Origin: Syngnathus acus
Taxonomy: Eukaryota; Chordata; Actinopteri; Syngnathiformes; Syngnathidae
Length of the DNA: 64,000 bases
Direction: 5' to 3'
Assembly: GCF_901709675.1 (NCBI RefSeq)
Contig: NC_051095.1
Coordinates: forward strand, 12,601,956 to 12,665,955
Shown: positions 52,387 through 64,000 of the stretch, piece by piece
Numbering within the stretch: the first letter of the stretch is position 1
Layout of the letters: each line of letters starts with the position of its first letter
Made by a program: the position numbers and the translations under genes
The notes under the pieces: generated by a model
Told to the model about the DNA's origin: nothing
What the model saw: the letters and a program-made list of their open reading frames with translations, nothing else
Databases searched by the model: none

Positions 52387-53353
52387 CGATAAGACAGTCT
52401 GAGCACATCAAAGTCCATAATTCTTCTTCACACACTCTCAAGGGACGGAATGCGGTAGAGGCAAGGCAGACGGTCCATTACGACACAACTGCAGCACTAT
52501 ACTGCTAAAGGTTTACAACTCTGCAAAGACGCACTGACATTCCTGTTCCAGTCCAACAGTTTTCATTCAGCACATGATATAGACTAGGGGAATCCCACAA
52601 TGTTTTACTGGCCACATTTCAAGTGTATTCAAGTGATCTCTTCTTATGCTTACTCAGGAGAACTTACCTTGATCTCAAGGCTCTTGCCCAACTTGGATGG
52701 TCACTTGTTTTTCACTGCAGCTCGAGTATGTGTATGTCTGTATGACGCCAAAAATGCCTCCAAGGTACATTTTGTTGAAATAAAAGGTGTGTTTAACTTG
52801 CAATTAAACAAAAATAGCAGACTGCCACAATTAACTTGATTAAATATTCTATGTCAACACCGCCTGCAGTCGAGAATATTGCAGTCTCTGGACAGCTTCC
52901 CCTCAAATCCACCTCTGTTGCAGGTCATGAAAAAAGTGCACGCGGGGCATAAAGCTAACTCATTCCTGGCTTCAAAGCACCATCCAAACTTTTTATCCAA
53001 CTCTGACGTTCTCTGAGCGTTAGGAGTTCAAATTGGCAGATTGGAAAATCATGTACCATTTCCGCCATGATGAGGTGCTTCGAGAACAGTAAATGGGGAT
53101 GACTGGTCACCTTGCCTTTTTTTGGCCTACTTCACCATCCTTTTCGATTTGAGACAAGACTGTAAAGAATTATGGCATATTGGGCTGATCACCGTACTCT
53201 GACATGACATGAAGACCAGCCACCAACATACACACTGTTGTCACTTCTTTCACAAAACATCCGATTATCTTTTCTCAAACTTGTAAAGAGCAGAGGTGGG
53301 TGCATCGGGAAATTTTGCCGGTCCACCGATTGTCATTCACCAGCGTCCATGGC

Positions 53354-53524
53354 CAGTACGTCATTATTTCAAGCCAATCAAATCTGTTGTCATCAGTCCG
53401 TCATTCTGTCGTTGTTTTAACGGAGCTTCCGTCATCTCTAAATTACAGTGTGTCATTGCTATTTTAGGACGATCGGCCAGTCTGTCTTTTCATCATCGTT
53501 GTTTTAATTGCACATCCATTATCT
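53354..53524 (+). repeat. Degenerate ~40-bp tandem repeat
   Basis: Four related starts, CAGTACGTCATTATTTC (53354), CAGTCCGTCATTCTGTC (53394), CAGTGTGTCATTGCTAT (53446) and CAGTCTGTCTTTTCATC (53478), are spaced 40, 52 and 32 bases apart. The second and fourth copies also share TCGTTGTTTTAA and a TCC-T-ATCT end. This points to an old minisatellite. Open frames across it are not supported as genes. Confidence 0.55.
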
Positions 53525-54059
53525 ACGTCACACACGAGTTATTACTGGTCCTAAGATAACCTTACACTGATCAGTGTTTGCCTTTGAATTCATTTATGGT
53601 GGTTGACAATCTTGACTATGACATAGTTCAGTGACTCAGAGGGTTCTGGTCCACAGTAAATGGACAACATTTCAAATTGGTATCAAAGACCAAGAGACCT
53701 TCTCTTGTCAAAGGGATAAGACACAGAAACATTTACCACCTCCTTCCAGCCCTGCTACTACTTTGCTTGGTGACACTTGCTCACTATCATGCAGTTTCCA
53801 ATAGCAACCAGCTGAACTAAAGCACATTTCGTATTTGACAGATCATTACGGGAGATACTCTTTCTCCCTTCTACTGCAGCTACCTGTGTTAGATGGTTGG
53901 GGAAGATGCCGCACACATTTACTCTCTCACCGGTGTCTTCCTAAGAAAAGGGCTCTTGAGGTGGATCGGACAGAGGAAGGGAGGGTGCACTGTTGCACAT
54001 TACTGTTGCCATGGGGATAGTGGCACTATCACATAAAAAAAGAATCGAGTGTGCATGAG

Positions 54060-54360
54060 CTGTAGCCTCAGACACCAATTATACGAAGAGGGGAATTTAT
54101 TTTAAAAGAAAGTAAGCACAGTTTCACTTGGTCTGAGAGAGAGACACTGCTGCTGAGAGCTTTCATACAACCGCAGTATCCAGATTAAATTAAGGATCAG
54201 ACACCCCACAAATGGTTAGGAGAGAAAAAAAAAATCCATTTCAATAAGGGGAAGACAATGGAGAGCTAATGGAGGCTTCATAATTGCATGTACCAGAGAT
54301 AAAGGTGTTAATCAAATCCAATGCCTGCTAAGAAAAACGGTCATTTTCCACAAAGAGCCA
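54060..54360. promoter_or_regulatory. Candidate conserved non-coding element
   Basis: Repeat-free, stop-rich, with homeodomain and GATA-like motifs (CAGATTAAATTAAGGATC, GGCTTCATAATTGCATG, GAGATAAAGGTGTTAATC). It looks like a developmental enhancer by texture; this is untested. Confidence 0.32.
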
Positions 54361-57300
54361 ACATATATTTATCAACATTCATTCATTTTGATCAGTCATG
54401 AGGAAATCTATCCTTTGACCACTAAGTCACATTTCTGCTCCATGGTTCATTATATTTTACCAAGAGGCAGGGCTTGATGACATCATTGTCATTTTTATCT
54501 TATTTATTTCGTAGAAGGTGCAACCTATCGTTATGCCATTCATCATAATATACAAGAAATGTCTTTGATGTCAAACCAACACTTTGTCTAAGATTTCCCA
54601 AATTGTTCAACACAAAGATTTTTGGTGGTGGACATTGATCATATCGTTGTCATTCTTAAACAAATTTTACTACTCACTAATATGCAAGTTGCATGCATAG
54701 CAAATTATTCAGAAAGAGCGAGATGATTCACTTCTGTCCCACTATTCCTCCTGCTATCCTTTTTGGTCTTTTTTTATTTCTTGCAGTACTAAACAGACTA
54801 TGATGGATGGATCCAGAAGTGATTCAATGACTGCCGTGTAGAGCTGCAAAAGAAAAAGTTAAACTGTATGGGGTCGAGTGCCTGATGATAAAGCAGGTCT
54901 TTCCTCGCGTAAGTAATACAAGTAGGGCTGCCAAAGTCAGAAGAGGCTGGGGGAGATCAGGTGCAAATAAACTATGAGAGGGAGCCCACTAAGACAACCA
55001 TCTGTGGTATAATTTTGGATCTTGTACTAATTTGTGACAGAATGATAGAAGATACACTGCCAGAGTGAGAGAGTGACTGAGAGGAAGTGAGAGCAATTTC
55101 TACATATGGCTACAGTAGGGTGTGCATGTGTGTGTGCATGTGTGCGTGCGCATCTACGAGAGCGAGAGTGGCAAGAAATAGAGCTAACAGGAGTCATCTC
55201 AATTTATTTGACCATATAATCATTTCTCTTCACATTTTCACACTGAGAATGTCTCAGAACCAAATTAATAACAGCTTATGTATTAAAGAATAAAAATGTT
55301 TTTCTTTAAGTGTACCAGTCCTATCCACCCATTGATACTACTTTAATTATCATGACGAATCGTTGGCCTACTTATTTGTCATGCATGGAAATTCTAAATT
55401 CTTCCTTGATAGTGATAATATTTTTTCAAAAGCATTAAAAAACGCAGTCGGTGTTTATGTTTATCTCCTTTCAAAAGAACATATTCCTGTGCATCCACAT
55501 GTGGCCTGTAAACATGAGACCGCTGCATTCATTTGATATCCCGACAAACTTTCCTCGTCGTCTTTCCACCCACCAGTGGTTTGTTGGGGTTGCAACCAGG
55601 ACAGCAGAATAATATCCCGCAGCAAAGCCGTCAATATCTTGATGTAAGAAAGAAGGAAAAAGGAGCATTTGTTATTTGAATGGCGTCTGAACGGCTGTAC
55701 TTTGTGTCTGCACATTCCTCTTTCATACTGACCTATATAACAATCTCATTGTACTGAGTATAAAGTATTGATATGTGATTGGAAGGATTAACGTTGACCT
55801 GAGTTTTTTTGCACATTTACTGTAATATTGTGGACAGGGTGTTGTTCGGCTTGAGCATTTTTTTTCTCCAAATTCTGGCCTTTGTTGTTGTGGCCATGAT
55901 TTGCTAGGAAATCAATGTAAAAGTATTCTGTGAACAAGCTAAATTTCATGACAAGGCATATGGTAAGTCCCATGAATGTCAGGGTTGAAATGCCAGTAAA
56001 TTGTGGTTCTGTGCAGATCAGCTCTAAAGAAAGTATGATAAAATGTCTCCAAGGTCATCAATGGGATAATGAGACTATTAGTACTATTTAAAGTTTGTCC
56101 ATATCCATTTAAATGGATTGGAATCAAATTCGTCAAACATCTCAGTGGACAAAATATGTCATTAATTAAGTCACTTAGAACTTTTATGGGATGAAAGTCT
56201 CTTAGTCCACAGCGACAACAATGAAACAAGTGCGAGCTCTTGCAAGAATAAAAAAAAGAAATGCTTATTTGTCTGTTTTTGATCCAAACAGAACACACAC
56301 ACACACGTTCATTTTGCTCGTCAACTAAGCATCAGAAAACAAACATATGTTATCCCTATGGAGGACATCCTAAGGGACACTCAAGCTTATTGCTTTAACA
56401 CTAACATTTCTGGGACAAATGCAATAGACCGGGGACTAACTTTTTTTTCCGTGACACGAAAAGATCTGCCTGCGAAAGCTGTAGTGTGTAACTGGCTAAA
56501 TGTGCTTGTGTTTTTAGATGAGAATGTCCAAATGCATCATCTTTTCAGCGGCAAGCAATTTCCTGAATCATTTGGGGCTTCATTTAAGAAGAATCAATCA
56601 AATCAATCATTCATCTGCTCCCTTCAGACACAATATATGATGTCGATCATTAACATGACAAACAAGTTCCATCTCTCTCATGAAGCTCAACCGACACAGA
56701 TGGGTGTTAAAACAACTATTCCAAGCAATCCAATTTAACATTTTCATCGATTTCACTTTGGCGGGGTAATACAAAGATTCAGATGAAATTTTTGAACAGG
56801 GCTGCGTGACTGAGTATTCAGTGTGGTATCCCTCAGATGGCACTCCAACAAGAAGAACCTACTTCAGTCGACCGAGGACACAGCACCATTTGGTCGAAGA
56901 AGTGCTCTGGAGAATTGGTGATAAACAGATTTAATCAATGCATGTACAAATGTTCTATGTGGAATTTAGATGCTTAATCACATGCTGAAGAAAATGATTA
57001 CACTGGAGTGCACTTCTATGCAACCAGCAGTGATTAAGTGTCAACTAGTTAGTCAACTAGTTTGATTTATTGAAGATACTGAGCTACAGGAAGCTACACG
57101 ACATCTGCCCATGTTTAATTAAATTCTTCATTATGCAACACAGATAATCATACCATTACATGCAGAAACACTGATAAATTAGAAAATTGCAACACATGAT
57201 CAGCCAAAATGCCTTGTTGTGCCCGAAAGTGTGACTGATCGGATCAAAAATCTTTGTGTCCATGAAAACAATGCATCTTATCCTAATTTTAATCAGACCT

Positions 57301-57754
57301 CTGATCAGATTAAAGAAGGGTTTGCCATGTAAACGTAGCCATTAAATGTACTGTTTTATCATGTTGATAAATTCCGAAAATTAGTTGCCCCCCTCCCTCA
57401 GTGTTTGCTTTAACAGATTTAGAACATTTGTTTCTGTCTGCAAGCAATATAGCTGGCTGCTCTAATTAGGAAATTATCAAGATGTTTGTGTAGGCAGCCA
57501 TTGATTATATTGTTTCAAGCAATCAGCAGTCTGACTCCCAGATGGGATTTTTATGTCTATATTTCTTTCCGAGTGACTAGACTAGACCAGACTGTAGCCA
57601 CAAGGTGAATGACAGGAAAACAAATAGGTGTGGTGGAGGATTGCAAGCCCAATGAGGCCCTTAGGGTCTGCTCTGAGTAGCCCGCACAGTGATTATTTTC
57701 ATTTTAATGCTGTACTGGACATGTCATACGGTAGTCCAATTAAGTAGTAAGGAC

Positions 57755-58857
57755 CCTATTTTCATTCCGGGCGCAATTCTGACTATGTGCATGGGTGGGG
57801 TTTTCTTTCTCTTGGTGTTTTGCTACACATTGCGCTGGTAGAATTTGGGGTTGCAGGGCGTTTGTTCCGTTGTGGGACGGAAGTAGACTTTTCTTTGCCA
57901 TTATGCACAGTGTACCTCATTTGCATCAAACTCAGGCAGGTCGAAGCGCAAATCCTACTCTGCCGTGCCTGATGTTGCGAGAACAAAAGCATCACCCTAC
58001 TTGGGGATCGTAGCCGTACCCCCGGCAAGCCCGGTGGCCCCGGCAAGCCCGGTGGCCCCGGCAAGCCCGGTGGCCCCGGCAAGCCCGGTGGCCCCGGCAA
58101 GCCCGGTGGCCCCGGCAAGCCCGGGCACTAACGGCGGAGCTTAAAGTCCGGTTCCCCATTGCCTTATAACCCCAATTGAAAGTACAACTGAAGCTGGCAA
58201 GATTGGCATATGTTAAACAATTCCATATTCAGGATCTTTTTACACGGCCTCTGTCCCAGCAAGTGCCCTTCAATGTGCACATTATTCTATTATTGATCAG
58301 CTGATAAATGTTAATACGTTTTGTCAATCAAGGGATTTGGGGGGGTGGGAGCCCACAAACAAACAGTAGTGACTGGGTGCTTTTAAAATACAGCATAATG
58401 ATTTGCCATGATGATGAGGATTATAATCTGTTCAAATAATGATTCAGGATTGTCCCACGATGGTGTGATTCACGAATGAAACAAGTGTCATGACTTTCTC
58501 CAGAACAGAGCGGTGATTTGTCTCTCTGCGCCTTGATCAAATATACCAAAATTGCATTCGATTGCCTGCATCTGGAATTAGACCTGCCTTTTTCCTGTCA
58601 GGAATTTTGTGTCCCTTTTTTTTCACCAAATAGGCACATGCGCTGGTGGGAGAGGCAGAAACACCCAGTGAGGCATAGCGCATTTAGCAAATTCACAAAC
58701 ACGACCCTGCACGAAAGTGACCATGGGCGCTGTGGGCGAGGCTGCTTTGTGCGTTCGGCCCCAAACACACGAGACTATACTTGTGCTGACGTGAAAATGA
58801 AGTTACGCCCGTTTTTGAGCCAAATTTATGGGTGCCAGTCTACCAAAATACGTCTCT
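57755..58857. mobile_element. Probable hAT-like non-autonomous element with internal minisatellite
   Basis: The left end 'accctattttcattccgggc' and the right end, read in reverse as 'gtattttggtagactggcac', form imperfect inverted termini (shared TATTTT and a nearby GGC(A/G)C). The outer 200 bp on each side are CpG-richer than their surroundings and contain 'gcgc' motifs repeatedly, as in fish hAT-type MITEs I have seen. No transposase is present. Borders and superfamily are inferred and could be wrong. Confidence 0.42.
58021..58125. repeat. 18-bp GC-rich minisatellite, 5.8 perfect copies
   Basis: The unit CCCGGCAAGCCCGGTGGC is repeated without mismatch and ends in a partial copy. Because 18 bp is six codons, one frame on each strand reads as collagen-like Gly-X-Y repeats (PGKPGG on plus, PPGLPG on minus). 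There is no splice acceptor or donor at the edges and the flanks are not coding, so a collagen exon is unlikely. Confidence 0.95.
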
Positions 58858-61800
58858 AAATGTCTGTGTGTAAATAAGCTCTTTGCCAAAGGCTATGTAA
58901 ATCAATTGACTGTAAATCACTTGCACACCTTTAAAAAAAAGGCCCTATTGTGCCATCCGATTGAATGGTTGATTATTTCCTACATGCCAACAACAATTTA
59001 TCATTGGAATATTGAAATAAATAGACAAATTGTAAATTGCATGACAAATATTGTTGGTCAAGTCAAGATTGAAAAAAAAATCCATCTTCATAAACCTTTA
59101 CAGCTATTATGCTTCCTCATTTCATTAGCTTTTTATTTTCCTGTGAAATCTTCTTAAACAGGAGTATGAAAATACATTTAGTTATTTTTGTAAATAGGTT
59201 CAGAGACGCCCCCCCCTAAATCTGACGGTTACAATTTTTGCGCCTCATTATTTTTAATTAGCTCCTCCTTTTTGTTCTCTTACAACCAAATTTATCTCTA
59301 CTGCTGCTGCATCTGTTTCAGATGGCACATTCTTCAAGTAGAAGCCCATAGTCATTACTGTCACACCAACTTTGTATCTGTCCTGATTTTAGAGGTGCGC
59401 TTGAGAATGTTCTAACAGCGCAAAGATGAGTACTGAAATATAACAATAGTCACATTATAAAATCTTTCACTATCAGACATCTATAGTACTTTTCAATAAT
59501 TCACTGTACAACAATTAGGTATGAATGAAGGCTGTGTATTCATCCTTTGTCCTCTCCCAGAGTTATACAGGGGAATCTGACATTTCTCAAACTATGTAAA
59601 TTTTAGAAATCGAGAGTTTAAAATACTGCAGAAACATTTCCAGCTTTATCCTGGAATTTCAAAAGATAACAAGGCGACTGTGATAAAAATATGTTTGTGG
59701 AAATAATAATAACCGCGCGTATGGTCTATGGAAAGATTAAAACTCACTCAGGGTGTGTTTCGCTCAGCAGGCTCATAAAAACAAAACACCCAAGAAATCT
59801 AAATGCTTGTGTTTTGGATTACTAATACATCAGGCAGCGTACCACACCAATTCCCCAAGGAGGGCTCCCATTTCCTTAAAGAGCAACAAAAAACAATGAT
59901 GCATATAATACCCAAAATATTTATTAATCCTTAGATGCTACAATAAATGCACTTAAGGACAGAGAAATACTATTACGTGTTATTTCGGTTCTTTTACATC
60001 AGTTGTGCACATTTTATCGGTTTATCAAAGGCGTCAGAAAGCAGTATTGCCTCATCTATTATTGACAATTTATGTTAAACTCCCTCCGTCTGTAATGTTT
60101 TCAGTTGAACAAACAGAAATGTGCATGGTAAATGGAGTTAAGTTGGCTTCCAAACAATAATGAATTCATGAGAAGTGGTGAAGTGGAGGCTGCCAGTCCA
60201 TCAGAAGCTCTCCCCATGCTCCAGATGGCCGGTCCTTTCCTGGCCCACTTTTTGGATTTTCCCCTCAGTGACTCTGGCTGTTTCAGTGCAACAATTAGCC
60301 ACACCAAATAGCCCCAGTTGCTACAGTTATATGGACGGGCTGGATGAAAATCAAAAGAAATAAAATGGATGAAGACTTCAACTCAGATGTGTATATCAGA
60401 AGCCAATCCAATTTGAGAATAAAAAGTTTCCAGCAAGACAAATGAATCCTGGACGTAAGGATGCACCACACCCAGCAAATTAGCACAGAAGCACAGAATC
60501 AGGATTTGAGCAGAATATAGAGCTGCAAACCTTGATCATCTCAACTATTGTCTGACAAATCAAAAATATCACAGCATACTTTTAGGGTCAAAACTGCTTT
60601 ACAAATATTTGGGAGACCTGGATCACATTTAGATATATTCAAATGTAACAATATAACATAACCATGACAGTAATCAATCATTAGATAGAATTTCCATCAA
60701 CCACATACATCCTCTTAAACTGTATAATGGAAAATAAAATTGATTTCTGTTTAGTTTTCTTCTCATTAGCTGCCAAATTACCAGTTTATTTATCAGATGA
60801 TTATGTTTGGTGTCACAACGGTAATCAAATTGATTAAATTGCCTTGATCAACTAGATGAAAAATCATCAGTCAGTTGATTAATTAATTGGCTTCTTTTCA
60901 CTAAATATATTTTTAACAGCATGGGAGCATCTCTCTCTCCTTGAATGTCGCGAATTTCAGTTTTTATGCAAGTGTAGTATGACATCACATTTGTAAGCCC
61001 TGTGCACCCTTACGGCAGCCGAACGAGTCAGATCGGCAAAATAGTTTCCAGGTTTATTCTGTATTCACAATGGTGAACTCCTGTGCTGTTTAAGTTTGTT
61101 GTAAACGGGTGAACTAGAGCCCAAACCTTATTTTGCGATAGACAGTGATTCTCAATGGAGGGGGACTAAGAATTGTATGAAAGAATGCAGCATGGCTGTC
61201 AGATTTTCGACGTGACCACTTTACACCATCACAAGATACAAGCAGATGTGGACACCAAATCTTGCCGGTCCATCCTTCTTCCTCGACCTGGGCACCCTTC
61301 TGTCCTCGCCATAGAGTTACGCTTTTATCGGGACAGTATACAGTCTGAACTGTAATGTCAATATAATTATCATTCTGAAGTTTGCTTTACATGGCTGTTA
61401 TGTAATAAGTTATAATATAAAAAGTTATAATATAATAAGTTAGGGTTAATATAATATAAAAGTTAATATAACATAATATAATATTTAATGTTAAATTAAA
61501 ATTAATACAATACATTTAATGTGACCAAGTCAACTGTGCCATTTGTCAATTACAGTGCTGAGAACCAAGGACGCTGTTGAGAACTTCCTCATGGCTTTAG
61601 TATTGATTGGTGCACAAGTACAGACTCTGTCAAATGAATCGAGCGTACCTGCAATCTGTGCGTGTTCCTGTGCATCAGATGTGCTTCGTCTTTCAGTAGT
61701 ACCCTTTTCCTGCCCCTCTAGAAGAAATGTAACTCTCCAAGTCCTAAATTCTTGTTCACAGCACATTTAAGTAGACAGAGAGCATTAATGATGTTGCCAT

Positions 61801-64000
61801 TTAGCTTTGACACTCATTGTTGAAAATCAGCTCATTTAATTCTAATTCAGGTTACCATGCACATGCTTCACTGAGCACAAATGGTGGAACTGAATCATGA
61901 AAATGGAACCTTGGCATTCCATCTAATCTGCACTCATTCATTTAAAGCACCCTTTTTGGTGTTGGCTCGTTGTTACCAACCTGTCATGCAGAGGGCTCTG
62001 TCTACGTAAATACATTTCATGTCAACATCAAAACATTCAAAACTTTTTTTGTTGCTCCGTGCTTCAGTGGAGCACAGGCAGGTGCATAAAGCAGAAAGTT
62101 TCACACGATCTTGTCTGATAAAACAAAGTATAAGATCGCAGCACCAGTAGGTTTCAAGGCACTGTAACAATGCAGTGAGCTGGTGTAAAGTGAGCAAGGA
62201 AACAAAGTGTGAACTGAACAGCATGACACATGTGAGTGAACAAAGAAGCTAACAAGTACAAAAACAAACCATTGGCCAAGATTTTTTTGCTCATTTTCCA
62301 GTTGACTCCATTGTGATTCATTAAGTGATTTTTATCAATTTAGTAAATTGTACATGATAATTGTGAAGTCAATTTTCTGTCAAAGGTTCTGCCAGGAATG
62401 GAACACCAAATAGTTGTCATAGTGTCATACTATGGGGCATCATCTAAATAATTATTTATTTGCTGTAGTTGTTATCTATAACTGCAATGTAATCTCAAAT
62501 GTTAATCACAATTCTTTCTCAGATTTAGTTTTTTTTAACTCATTTTTATCATCTTGTAAATAAAGTACAGTATTCGGCCATTGCCACTCTGCCTGCTCTG
62601 CTACTCCAGACATTTTTGGAAACTCATGCGTACGTGGCCGTGTTGAGTAACTTGTATTTGTCATCTAATTCTTTACCGGAGTGATTGATACGGCATAGGC
62701 ACTCTCATCACACTCCGGTGGCACTGCTTGGCTCACTGCTCCTGTCATGTCCAGTCATGTCCCATTTGCTGCTCATTGCGGTCCTTCCTCATCCATGTTA
62801 TCTAAAATTTTAGTCCTACATATAGTTATTGTTTGGAGCTTTTTTGTGCTCTATTGCCTCCTCTGTCTCTTACCTCCAACCATGTTCAGTCTGCATTTCC
62901 ATTAAAGATCCATTGAAATACAAAGTTCAAAGGAGGGATATGTCGAACTCTCTCTTGCACAGGAAATAGCATGACCAAGAATGACTAAAAACAACAACAA
63001 AAAACAACCTGGAAATATAATGAGTGCAGGGATGGGTGGACGGACAGACAGGCACTATTGATCCTGTGAGGTAAATTGAGTTCTCAACATCAATGTTTAC
63101 ACTATATGTCCGTGTAAGAACAGGATCAAAACAAACATCTGTCCATTCACGTTTGTATTATGGCATTTTGACCATGGAGTGTAACGTCAGTGTCCACACG
63201 GCATCCCTAAATTATTTTAAAGCATCTGTTGTAATATTATTTTATTTTGTATTAGATCCTACCTACCAGTGATGTGGTAATGATATCCTGGCCATTTCAC
63301 TTACTAAACACTTTACGCTTATGACATCCCTGCGACTGATACTTAAGATAATCATCATTACCATCTTTGGCACGGAAGAAGCTTTTCTCACATACTTTCC
63401 TAGACATTGAATAAAATTTGAAAAAGCTAATTGTAGCTATGTGTTTGTTTGGATTCACTCTGATTATGGTTCATCGGATGCTTACCTTTCCTATTCACCA
63501 GTGCTTTTCAGCATCAACCATGCACTCCCTTTTAAAAGCTGTAATTGCAGTACACTAATTAGTGTGTCCATTGATGTAGACTTGTCCAAAATACACAGTG
63601 CTTTGCCTGTTCTGTCCGGCATACTTATTTCTCACACACGCACGCACGTACACTTGCTCTTACCCCTTCAGTTCAGGGAGAGGCTCAGTGATGCAAGATT
63701 TAGTTTAGGCATAGTTTCCTGAAATACATCCTTCAAGGGCAAGTCACACTTTGTTTGCTTGCTAGATAGACAACAAAAGGTGCATAATGCTGCCTCCAGA
63801 GATTTCACAGTTACCTGCAGCATTGCTCAGATGTGCTGTTCCAACCGTGACACTGCCTCTTCCGCACTTGAGTGATATGTCAAACGAGACACACTCCTGT
63901 GTGTGTTTTGGCAACGCTTTGACACCTTGCTCCGACAGCCCGGCGGTGGTTAAACTTTGTGGCGTCTCCGCTTAATATAGACTGTCAGTTCGATTTCCCA
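58858..64000. other. Non-coding AT-rich DNA to the window end
   Basis: No supportable gene. Opposing frames at 61530-61770 have no domains. 61401-61505 is an AT-rich degenerate array listed separately. Frames at 63441-63975 are not recognisable. Confidence 0.45.
61401..61505. repeat. AT-rich degenerate array
   Basis: Repeated AGTTATAATATAA-like and TAATATAA units with small variations; low-complexity sequence of likely slippage origin. Confidence 0.75.

Larger units (their letters stand above)
52387..57754. other. Non-coding DNA with a degenerate tandem repeat and a candidate conserved element
   Basis: No gene supported. The degenerate repeat at 53354-53524 and the candidate element at 54060-54360 are listed separately. 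GT-rich sequence lies at about 55118-55152 and a short (AC)n at 56290-56305. The 126-codon plus frame at 56358-56738 lacks a recognisable domain. Confidence 0.45.

Noticed and set aside
56358-56738. 126-codon plus open frame
   Set aside because: No recognisable family and partly overlapped by an open frame on the other strand; not supported as a gene.
58019-58130. Collagen exon
   Set aside because: Gly-X-Y repeats arise from a perfect 18-bp minisatellite; no splice sites flank it and the reading extends on both strands.

Overview
The window looks like a piece of a ray-finned fish (teleost) nuclear genome, most likely a percomorph. The evidence is AT-rich single-copy DNA, long microsatellites, two different tRNA-derived SINE families with typical fish 3' tails, remnants of several LINE clades, hAT-like fragments and a short MITE. 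I see no bacterial, viral or organellar gene organisation, no operons and no rRNA or tRNA gene. The style of the SINE and LINE copies reminds me of pipefish/seahorse genomes, but that is recall and a weak inference.

No host protein-coding gene can be called with confidence. Most open frames of 60-140 codons lie in AT-rich DNA, SINEs or microsatellites and have no recognisable domain. The best candidate host gene piece is on the minus strand at about 25.5-26.0 kb. Two open segments are separated by a 76-bp GT...AG interval in compatible phase, and the upstream segment is locally GC-richer with protein-like composition. I cannot name the protein, and it may be a pseudogene.

Layout: 0.9 kb, hAT-like end; 1.67-2.05 kb, intact SINE with a 12-bp target-site duplication; 5.0 kb, inverted SINE piece; 9.27-9.55 kb, compound microsatellite; 10.2-11.06 kb, 5'-truncated LINE with an open reverse-transcriptase C-terminal reading frame; 11.55-11.93 kb, second SINE with a 9-bp duplication; 14.08-14.39 kb, SINE of another family; 18.3-18.45 kb, GACA/GGCA array; 23.86-24.16 kb, local duplication and LINE-like 3' end; 25.49-26.03 kb, candidate exons; 27.65 and 47.9 kb, decayed SINE pieces; 30.7-31.2 kb, inverted RTE-clade LINE relic; 32.95-33.12 kb, MITE with perfect 27-bp terminal inverted repeats; 36.0 kb, (TG)n; 51.98-52.39 kb, LINE 5' relic joined to a SINE-like tail; 53.35-53.52 kb, degenerate ~40-bp repeat; 57.76-58.86 kb, probable hAT-like element carrying a 105-bp GC-rich minisatellite; 61.4 kb, AT-rich array.

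The rest is non-coding. Several stretches rich in homeodomain-type TAAT motifs, between repeats, have the texture of conserved non-coding elements, which would fit a long intron or a gene desert near a developmental gene. That reading needs cross-species alignment and is marked low confidence throughout.
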